From assembly GCF_034521165.1 (NCBI RefSeq), contig NZ_JAXHMV010000002.1, positions 248,001-312,000 on the forward strand: 64,000 nucleotides of DNA, given 5' to 3'. Shown in pieces: positions 56,149 to 64,000 of this stretch. Source of the DNA: Thiohalophilus sp. (GTDB lineage: Bacteria; Pseudomonadota; Gammaproteobacteria; UBA6429; Thiohalophilaceae). How positions within the stretch are numbered: the stretch's first letter is position 1; each line of letters opens with the position of its first letter. The notes under the pieces are model-generated. The model searched no databases. It was not told the DNA's origin and saw nothing but the letters and a program-made list of their open reading frames with translations. Both the position numbers and the translations under genes were made by a program.

Positions 56149-59100
56149 TTATTTCTTCTTCGCCGCCCTTTTCTCAGCCCGCTTGAGCCGTGAAGACAGC
56201 CGCCGCGCCAGGTCCCCGAACAGCTCGGTCTGGGTCGGGTGCGGGTGGATGGCCTGGCCGACCTGTTCCAGGGTCAGGTCGCCGGCGACCATCATCACGC
56301 CCTCGCCGATCAGGGTGTCGGCGTGATCGGCCAGGAAGTGCACACCGATGACCCGGTGGCTGGTCTTCTCGGCGACGATCTTGATCAGCCCCTGGGTCTC
56401 GCCGGTGATCATGGCCTTGGCGTCGACGCTCATCGGCACCTTGATCTCGGCGGCGTCGATGCCCTGCTCTTTGGCCTGGTCGGAAGACAGCCCGACGAAC
56501 GCGGCCTGCGGGCGGGTGAAGATGACGCCCGAGTCTTTGGCCTGGTCGTAGGCAGCAGATTCACCCGCCATCGTCATGGCGGCGACGCGGCCCTGCTGGC
56601 CGGCGGTGTGAGCGAGCATTAACCCACCGATGACATCGCCCACGGCGAAGATGTGCGGCACATTCGTGCGGCACTGGGCATCGGCGCTGATGACACCCTT
56701 GTCGGTTTCGACGCCGGCCTTGTCCAGCTGCAGCGGATCCAGCACCGGGCGTTTGCCGGTGGCCATGATCACGTAGTCGCAGCTGTAGGTGTGGTCCTTG
56801 CCGTCACTGCCCTCGTAGACGATCTTCATCTTGCCCGGCTCGCCCTTGAGTTCCTTCACTTTCGCGGAGGTCTCGATCGTGAGGCGCGGGTCGTCATTCA
56901 ATACGGCGGTGAGGTTTTTGGCTACTTCCGGCTCGACTTCGGCCAAAATGCGGTCGTTGCCTTCGAGCAGCAGCACTTTGGCGCCGAAGTCCTGGAAGAT
57001 CTGCGCCATCTCGACGCCGATGGCGCCGCCGCCGATCACGCCCAGGCGTTTGGGCGCGTCTTTGAGGCCCCAGACGGTGTCGGAGGTGAGCACGCCGCCG
57101 TTATCCACGCCGGTGTCGGCGCCGGGGATCGGCGGCACGAACGGCGGGGCGCCGGTGGCGATGACCGCCGCGCCGAAGGTGATCTTCCTGGTCTTGCTGC
57201 CGTCGCCCATCGGGGCGCGGGTGTGCGGGTCTTTCTGGTTGCCGCCGGTGTCGACACTGACGGTGTGATCGTCCTCGAAGCGGGCGAAGCCCTGGATGAC
57301 GTCGATCTTCACACCCTTGTCGGTGTTGAGCGCCATCTTGCCGCGCTCTTCGAGCACGCCGCGACGGTGTTTTTCCAGGCTAGTCCATTCCAGCTCGGGT
57401 TTGGCGGTGCCCTTGATGCCGAGCAGCTTGTCGTGGGCGCGATCGCGAATCTTGTCCGCCGCCGCGCGCCACGCCTTGGAGGGGATGCAACCGCGCCACA
57501 GGCATTCACCGCCGGGGAACGGCGAGTCGTTGATCATGGCGACCTTGTAGCCGTGGTCTTTCAGATCCCGGGCGCAATCTTCGCCGCCGGGGCCGCCGCC
57601 GATGACGACCACGTCGTAATCCCAGTCGCCCTCGGGCAGCTTGAAGCTCGGTTCACTGGCCGGGGCGGCGGCGGTCGTGCTGGCGCTGCCGGTACTGGCC
57701 GCCATACCCGCTGCCGGCGCGGCGGCGGCATCCAGCCAGGTCGGGTTCTCGACCAGTTCCTTGAAGGTGCCGAGGAACTTGGCGGCGTCGGCGCCGTTGA
57801 CGATGCGATGGTCGGCGGTGATGGTCACCGGCATGCCCTGCGGGCCGACGGTGGCAATCGCGAAGATCGCCGAGGTCCCCGGCGAGGGAATCGCGTCAAA
57901 CTGGCTGACGCCCAGCATCCCCATGTTGGAGATGGTGAAGGTCGGGTTGGAGTATTCGTCCGGTTTGAGGCGGCGGGCGCGGGCGCGGTCCACCAGGTCC
58001 TTCCAGCCGGCGGCCAGGTCGGCCACCTCGCGGTTGCCGGCATCGCGCAGCACCGGTACCACCAGACCCATGCCCTCGGTTTCCACCGCCAGGCCGATGT
58101 CGATCTGCTCGCGCTCGACAATGCGATCTTCATGCTGGTAGACGGCGTTGATCACCGGATGCTTGTCGATGGCCAGCGCGGCGGCCTTGGCCAGGGTCAC
58201 GGTCAGCGAGAAGCCCTTGGCCTTGGAGGTGGTCTTCAGCGCGCTCGGATCGATGTGGCTGGTGACGCGGAACAGCGGCATGGAAACCGAATATTCCATG
58301 TTGTGCGCCACGGCCTTTTCCATCGCGGTCATCGGCCGGCCTTCGCCCGGCACCTGGTAGATGCGCTGGGTGGTCGACTTCTGGATGTTGCTGTTGAGTA
58401 CGTCGGCGGCGACGATGGCGCCGCCCGGCCCGGTGCCCGGCACGCTGTTGAGATCGATGCCGTGGGCACCGGCCAGCTGGCGGGCGTACGGGGTCGCGTT
58501 CTTGTTCATCGGCCGCGGCGCGGGGGTGGCGCCGTGCGGCTGGGCCGCGATGCGGGTCTTGGGCTTGGCGGTACCGGCCGGCTCGGATTTGGGTCTCGCG
58601 GCGGCGGCCGCCGCCGGGGCGCTGCTGCTGGCGGCTTTCTTGCTGTCGAGCACGTGAGCGGCGTCGCTGACCAGGTAGGCGATGGCCTCGCCCACCGGGA
58701 TGGTGGCGTCGGTCTCGGCCATGGGGCCGGAGAGGTAGCCCTCGCGGAACACCTCCACGTCCATGATCGCCTTGTCGGTCTCGACCTGGGCGACGATATC
58801 GCCGCGCTCGACCTTGTCGCCGATCGATTTCTCCCAGCTGACCATGACGCCCTCGGTCATGGTGTCGGAGAGCTGGGGCATTTTAATGGTGTAGGCGTCC
58901 TCGGCCGGGGCCACTTCAACATTCGCAGCTTCGGCGGGCGCGGCGGCCTGTTCGGTCTCGGGGGCGGCGGCTTCCCCGGCCGGGGCGGCTTCGCCACCGC
59001 TACTGGCGGCCGGGGCGGCGGCGCCTTCGGCCTGGACCTCGTCTTCGCTGGCGACCAGGTAACCCATCGCCTCGCCCACCGGGATGGTGGCATCCACCGG

Positions 59101-59289
59101 CTGCAGCGGCCCGGACAGGTAACCCGCGCGGAACACTTCCACGTCCATGATCGCCTTGTCGGTCTCGACCGTGGCGACGATGTCGCCGCGCTCGACCTTG
59201 TCGCCGATGTTCTTCTCCCAGCTGACCACCACGCCTTCGGTCATGGTGTCGGAGAGCTGGGGCATTTTAATCGTATAAGCTTCAGCCAT
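56149..59289 (-). CDS. Fused dihydrolipoamide acetyltransferase (E2) - dihydrolipoamide dehydrogenase (E3)
   Basis: A 1046-residue protein. Two lipoyl domains (Lys 45 and Lys 173 in ETDKAIMDVEVF) are joined by Ala/Pro linkers. A subunit-binding domain follows (PYARQLAGAHGIDLNSVPGTG, about 265-300). The acetyltransferase core (about 315-530) has the active-site motif TADHRIVNGADAAKFL, with Asn where DHRVVDG is usual. From about 565 comes a complete E3: VVIGGGPGGEDCARDLK, the redox disulfide GGECLWRGCIPSK, and AVGDVIGGLMLAHTA. E2 and E3 are normally separate chains. Together with the two E1 genes upstream it makes a pyruvate dehydrogenase complex. Confidence 0.93.
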   Translation of the reverse strand: MAEAYTIKMPQLSDTMTEGVVVSWEKNIGDKVERGDIVATVETDKAIMDVEVFRAGYLSGPLQPVDATIPVGEAMGYLVASEDEVQAEGAAAPAASSGGEAAPAGEAAAPETEQAAAPAEAANVEVAPAEDAYTIKMPQLSDTMTEGVMVSWEKSIGDKVERGDIVAQVETDKAIMDVEVFREGYLSGPMAETDATIPVGEAIAYLVSDAAHVLDSKKAASSSAPAAAAAARPKSEPAGTAKPKTRIAAQPHGATPAPRPMNKNATPYARQLAGAHGIDLNSVPGTGPGGAIVAADVLNSNIQKSTTQRIYQVPGEGRPMTAMEKAVAHNMEYSVSMPLFRVTSHIDPSALKTTSKAKGFSLTVTLAKAAALAIDKHPVINAVYQHEDRIVEREQIDIGLAVETEGMGLVVPVLRDAGNREVADLAAGWKDLVDRARARRLKPDEYSNPTFTISNMGMLGVSQFDAIPSPGTSAIFAIATVGPQGMPVTITADHRIVNGADAAKFLGTFKELVENPTWLDAAAAPAAGMAASTGSASTTAAAPASEPSFKLPEGDWDYDVVVIGGGPGGEDCARDLKDHGYKVAMINDSPFPGGECLWRGCIPSKAWRAAADKIRDRAHDKLLGIKGTAKPELEWTSLEKHRRGVLEERGKMALNTDKGVKIDVIQGFARFEDDHTVSVDTGGNQKDPHTRAPMGDGSKTRKITFGAAVIATGAPPFVPPIPGADTGVDNGGVLTSDTVWGLKDAPKRLGVIGGGAIGVEMAQIFQDFGAKVLLLEGNDRILAEVEPEVAKNLTAVLNDDPRLTIETSAKVKELKGEPGKMKIVYEGSDGKDHTYSCDYVIMATGKRPVLDPLQLDKAGVETDKGVISADAQCRTNVPHIFAVGDVIGGLMLAHTAGQQGRVAAMTMAGESAAYDQAKDSGVIFTRPQAAFVGLSSDQAKEQGIDAAEIKVPMSVDAKAMITGETQGLIKIVAEKTSHRVIGVHFLADHADTLIGEGVMMVAGDLTLEQVGQAIHPHPTQTELFGDLARRLSSRLKRAEKRAAKKK

Positions 59290-59364
59290 GATTTTCCGTA
59301 TTCTTTAAGCTGTGGGCCGGCCACCGGGCCGGCCGACCGCCGGGTCGCGACCCGGCCTACATTT

Positions 59365-60345
59365 TTAGATCTTGCCGAGGGCCTTGAGGGCGCCGTGGTA
59401 GACGTCGTCGGCGCTCGGGATCGCGGCTTTTTCCAGTTTGGCGTTGTACGGCACCGGGACGTCGGCGGCGTGGATCCGCACGGGCTGGGAATCGAGCGCG
59501 AAGAAGCAGTCCTCGATGATGCCGGTGATGATCTCCGAACCGACACCGACCGGGGCTTCGTCTTCCTCGGCCACGACCGCGCGGTGGGTCTTCTCCACCG
59601 AGGTGCGGATGGTTTCGCGATCGATCGGCTTGAGGGCGCGCAGGTCGACGACCTCGGCGCTGATGCCGTCGGCTTCCAGGCGCTTGGCCGCTTCCAGGCA
59701 CAGGTGCACGCTGAAGTTGTAACCGATTAAGGTGATATCGCTGCCCTCGCGCACCACCTCGGCGCCTTCCAGCGGACGGAAGTATTCCTCGTCGGGAATC
59801 TCTTCTTTGAGGTTATACATCTGCTCGTGCTCGATGATGATCACCGGGTCGTTGGAGCGAATCGCGGACTTGAGCATGCCGTAGGCGTCCAGCGGGCCGC
59901 GCGGGGTGACCACGCGCAGGCCGGAAGTGGACATGAACATGCGCGCCAGGCGGGCCGAGTGCTGGGCCGCCAGCTGGTGCGCGGTGCCGCCCGGGGTCCG
60001 CATGACGATGGGACAGGCGATCTGGCCGCCGGACATGTAGCGGATCTTGGCGGCCGCGTTGATCAGGGTATCCAGCGCCAGCAGTGCGAAGTTGATGGAC
60101 ATGATCTCGATCACAGGACGCATGCCGACCATGGAGGCGCCGATGCCGATGCCGGTGTAGGAGTTTTCGGAAATGGGGGTATCGATGATGCGCTGCGGAC
60201 CGTACTTGTCGTACAGGCCGAAGGTGGCCTTGTAGGTGCCGCCAACGACGCCGATGTCCTCGCCCATGGCGATGACCATCGGATCGTTCGCCATCTCTTC
60301 ATCGTGGGCCCGGCGGATCGCTTCCCAATATGCCGTTTCTGCCAT
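59365..60345 (-). CDS. pdhB: Pyruvate dehydrogenase E1 beta subunit
   Basis: A 326-residue transketolase-type subunit. Motifs: AMGEDIGVVGGTYKATFGL, TPISENSYTGIGIGASMVG, and the C-terminal VVAEEDEAPVGVGSEI. The MgTPP-pairing Glu lies in TPISE. It follows E1 alpha by 14 nt and precedes E2-E3 by about 75 nt, forming a single operon. Confidence 0.95.
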   Translation of the reverse strand: MAETAYWEAIRRAHDEEMANDPMVIAMGEDIGVVGGTYKATFGLYDKYGPQRIIDTPISENSYTGIGIGASMVGMRPVIEIMSINFALLALDTLINAAAKIRYMSGGQIACPIVMRTPGGTAHQLAAQHSARLARMFMSTSGLRVVTPRGPLDAYGMLKSAIRSNDPVIIIEHEQMYNLKEEIPDEEYFRPLEGAEVVREGSDITLIGYNFSVHLCLEAAKRLEADGISAEVVDLRALKPIDRETIRTSVEKTHRAVVAEEDEAPVGVGSEIITGIIEDCFFALDSQPVRIHAADVPVPYNAKLEKAAIPSADDVYHGALKALGKI

Positions 60346-60359
60346 TCTTGTCTATCCTC

Positions 60360-61370
60360 TTATTTATGCAGTGGCCCGACCCAGCGCGGATCCGGGTTAT
60401 CGTCCAGTACGTATTTGTTCAGATCCTCGACCTTCGGTTCCGGACTCTCTTCGGCGAACTTGATGATGTCGTTTTCGATCTCGTCATCGATCGCCTTGTC
60501 CATCGCCTTGATCTCATCATCGCTAACGATACCGGCCTCGATCAGCCGCTCACTATAGAGACGGATGGGATCGCGCTGCATCCACTCTTCTTCCTCGTCC
60601 TTGGTGCGATAGCCCTTGGCGTCGGACATGGAGTGGCCGCGATAGCGGTAGGTCATAAATTCAATGAAATAGGGTTTTTGTTCCTTGCGCACGTAATCGA
60701 TGGCTTCTTTGGCCGCTTCCATCACGGTGTCGATGTCCATGCCGTCGTGCTGGCTGGCTTTCATGTCATAGGCGCAGATGCGCTTGTACTGATCGCGCAC
60801 GGCGGTGGAGCGATCGATGTGGGTGCCGATGGCGTACAGGTTGTTCTCGCACACGAACAGCACCGGCAGTTCCCAGACCGAGGCCATGTTCAGGGTCTCG
60901 TGGAAGGTGCCCTGGTTGTTAGCGCCGTCGCCCAGAAAACAGATGGCGATCTGGTCGGTGCCCTTGTGCTTGGCGCCCAGCGCCAGGCCGGCGGCCAGCG
61001 GAAACGGCTGCCCCACCAGCGCGTAACCGCCCATGAAATTCTGGCTGGCATCGAAGATGTGCATGGAGCCGCCGCGGCCCTTGGAGGAACCGGTCTCCTT
61101 GCCGTAGAGTTCCGCCATCACTTCGCGCGGCTGGGCGCCAGTCTTGATGGCGTGAATGTGGTCACGATAGCCGGTGATGACGTAATCGTTTTCCTGGCCC
61201 TTGCCGACATTGGCCATCTCCAGTACCCCGGTGGCCACCGCTTCCTGGCCGGAATAGAGATGCAAAAAGCCACCGACCTTGCGTTCCATATAGGCTTCGA
61301 ACGTGCGATCCTCGAAGCGGCGGAAGAACATCATTTCCCGCAGCAGGCGTTTTTTGTCCGCGTCTTTCAT
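60360..61370 (-). CDS. pdhA: Pyruvate dehydrogenase E1 alpha subunit
   Basis: A 336-residue subunit that decarboxylates pyruvate with thiamine diphosphate. The TPP motif is FLGDGANNQGTFHETLNMA, and the regulatory-loop region reads YRYRGHSMSDAKGYRTKDE. The type resembles cyanobacterial and plastid E1 alpha rather than the single-chain AceE of enteric bacteria. It is the first gene of the operon. Confidence 0.95.
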   Translation of the reverse strand: MKDADKKRLLREMMFFRRFEDRTFEAYMERKVGGFLHLYSGQEAVATGVLEMANVGKGQENDYVITGYRDHIHAIKTGAQPREVMAELYGKETGSSKGRGGSMHIFDASQNFMGGYALVGQPFPLAAGLALGAKHKGTDQIAICFLGDGANNQGTFHETLNMASVWELPVLFVCENNLYAIGTHIDRSTAVRDQYKRICAYDMKASQHDGMDIDTVMEAAKEAIDYVRKEQKPYFIEFMTYRYRGHSMSDAKGYRTKDEEEEWMQRDPIRLYSERLIEAGIVSDDEIKAMDKAIDDEIENDIIKFAEESPEPKVEDLNKYVLDDNPDPRWVGPLHK

Positions 61371-61629
61371 AGGGATCCTTGTCTATTTTTTTGCAGCTAA
61401 ATGAAGATGTTACGGGTATTCTACCCCATCCCCCAATTCAAAGCCGCGTATGATCGACGTTTTAAACGACAAGGTCAAGAAAAATCCCGTCTACGGGCGG
61501 ATTACAAAAGCGTAATTATCCTTTAAAATCAGCAACTAAAATTAAAAACTGTGGACCGGTTGGCATCCCGCAAGGGGAATGACCCGACCCGAACAGACAC
61601 TCACACAGTCAGACAAATCGGGTTTTAGC

Positions 61630-62019
61630 ATGTCTCAGGAAGAAGCGATCTATCAGTGGCTCGACAACATGAGCAAGTCCGTGGCCATGCAGGATCTGGA
61701 AAAACATATGGCCCTGGTCTCGCCCTATGTCCGGGTCTACGGCGTTCCCGGCCACGAGACCATCGACTATGACGGCTGGCGCCAGCGGCGCAAAAACGAG
61801 TTCGAGCACGACCTGCTCGCCCGCCTGACCTATAAAGTGGTTAGAATCAAGACCCAGGCCCTGCGCCGACTCGCTTTCGAGGTCGAGGAAACCCTGTCCG
61901 CCCGCAACGGCAAATCGGTGGTGTTGAACAAGGACATCATGCTGGAGCTGGAACAGGATGAAAAATGGCGTGTCGTGGAAGAGAAAATCCGCGACTGGGA
62001 AGTTCGCGAATCAGCCTGA
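61630..62019 (+). CDS. NTF2-like small protein
   Basis: About 129 residues from the ATG at 61630; an ATG at 61579 is in frame but lies almost on top of its AGGGG. The sequence shows an alpha+beta pattern of SnoaL/NTF2 type: IYQWLDNMSKSVAMQDLEKHM, VSPYVRVYGVPGHETI, YDGWRQRRKNEFEHDLL, VEEKIRDWEV. No catalytic residues stand out and I do not recognise a function. It ends 11 nt before fumC and is probably in its operon. Confidence 0.7.
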   Translation: MSQEEAIYQWLDNMSKSVAMQDLEKHMALVSPYVRVYGVPGHETIDYDGWRQRRKNEFEHDLLARLTYKVVRIKTQALRRLAFEVEETLSARNGKSVVLNKDIMLELEQDEKWRVVEEKIRDWEVRESA

Positions 62020-62030
62020 CAGGAAAATCG

Positions 62031-63413
<1,383 letters not shown>

Positions 63414-63829
63414 CGTCTTCGGCACCGCACTGTGTGGCATCCAGCAGCCGCCTGTGCGTGACGACGATAAGTCGTCATGGCACAACCCGCTTCCGGTTCA
63501 AATCCCTTTTAAAACGCACAAGAATAAAAGCCCGTCCTGGCATTCTGCCAGTTCCTGTCTCATCTATAATTCATTAACTTCGATATAAACTATCGACAAC
63601 AGTGATGTCCCGCTCGAAGATATGCCGCAGTACCTCCACCTCGTGCTTTCTGTTATTCTAAACAAGTATTTTGAATACCAGTTCAATTTATAGTGGATTG
63701 CTTCGTCATCCTGCGCTTGCCACGGCCCAGCCAGCGGCCGTGATGGAACAGAGGGCGAAGCATTTTTTTGAATCCATGACCCGGTATTGAACCGTTCGTC
63801 CTTGCAAATTTAGAACAAAAGCGGGAAAC
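63414..63829. other. Intergenic region between fumC and tag
   Basis: About 415 nt. A short stem GACGAC-GATAA-GTCGTC lies at about 63459-63475, after fumC, but without a T tract. The rest holds no gene with a ribosome site. A GCGGGA site precedes tag. Confidence 0.5.
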
Positions 63830-64000
63830 ATGACCAAACGCTGTGGCTGGGCCGGCCCCGAACAAATTTATCTGGACTACCACGACCATGAATGGGGTGT
63901 GCCGGTCTTCGATGATCGGACGTTATTCGAGTTTCTGATTCTGGAAGGCGCCCAGGCCGGGCTGAGCTGGATCACCGTTCTGAAAAAACGCGATGCTTAT
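63830..64000 (+). CDS. tag: DNA-3-methyladenine glycosylase I, N-terminal part
   Basis: The first 57 codons of Tag; the gene runs past the window. The start MTKRCGWAGPEQIYLDYHDH and EWGVP, LFEFLILEGAQAGLSW, ITVLKKRDAY match Tag well, including the zinc-ligand Cys at residue 5 and the aromatic pocket Trp residues. The enzyme removes 3-methyladenine from alkylated DNA. Confidence 0.95.
   Translation, partial: MTKRCGWAGPEQIYLDYHDHEWGVPVFDDRTLFEFLILEGAQAGLSWITVLKKRDAY

Noticed and set aside
56653..59730. A 1025-codon open frame on the plus strand opposite the E2-E3 gene.
   Set aside because: It is a shadow of GC-rich codon bias: Gly, His, Val, Asp and Ala runs, no ribosome site, no domain, and fully antisense to a clear gene.

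Overview
The window comes from a sulfur-oxidising gammaproteobacterium. The main evidence is an aprM-aprB-aprA cluster (adenylylsulfate reductase with the AprM membrane partner found in sulfur oxidisers), a DsrC-family protein, rhodanese and TauE-type sulfur genes, a cyanobacterial/plastid-like pyruvate dehydrogenase, and gammaproteobacterial families such as HvfABC, MotY, CsrA and the RpfF/RpfC signalling pair. Most of the window is moderately GC-rich and gene-dense. About 49.2-55.9 kb is clearly AT-richer and looks imported. I saw no rRNA, tRNA or CRISPR.

Layout. 1-1.8 kb: an HvfABC operon, i.e. a Cys-repeat RiPP precursor, its MNIO enzyme and the partner protein. 2.1-6.5 kb: a tightly overlapping five-gene operon (ribulose-phosphate-epimerase-like/CBS fusion, DAHP-synthase-like enzyme, KdsC-like phosphatase, GT9 glycosyltransferase, KdsB) that looks like a non-standard ulosonic-acid route. 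6.5-15.5 kb: a PAS-GGDEF-EAL protein, argG, motY, a CorA-type transporter, an MscS channel with an in-frame amber codon near its apparent start, and small genes. 15.7-20.8 kb: a 53-aa protein, a HIT protein, an FKBP isomerase, a hypothetical, and aprMBA. 21.5-28.4 kb: housekeeping and envelope genes, including an ATP-grasp enzyme and an ACP-AMP ligase-acyltransferase fusion. 28.9-34 kb: UspA, the DSF synthase RpfF convergent with the hybrid kinase RpfC, and csrA. 34.2-44.1 kb: a split permease, an aminotransferase-methyltransferase-ZIP run, a cysteine-less DsrC relative, an MscS/MgtE operon, a FadL porin and a GAF-HD-GYP phosphodiesterase.

44.5-55.9 kb is a decaying island. It holds a multiply frameshifted REP-associated transposase (RAYT) pseudogene with a dispersed family of RAYT-tail-like repeats, two near-identical ISL3 elements in inverted orientation, frameshifted rhodanese and rhodanese-TauE genes followed by nested partial duplications, and a wrecked three-gene defence system. 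The defence genes are a SIR2 effector, a small middle component and a zinc-hook SMC-like ATPase. ISL3 interrupts the SIR2 gene, and IS256 interrupts the ATPase with a perfect 8-bp target duplication. The transposase genes are intact while the cargo is broken, so the decay is probably real rather than sequencing error.

56-64 kb returns to core metabolism: a pyruvate dehydrogenase operon whose E2 and E3 are fused into one polypeptide, an NTF2-like protein, fumC, and the start of tag.

Signalling genes recur: the GGDEF-EAL protein, PilZ protein, HD-GYP protein, RpfF/RpfC and CsrA suggest c-di-GMP and DSF control of lifestyle, though only RpfF and RpfC are adjacent.
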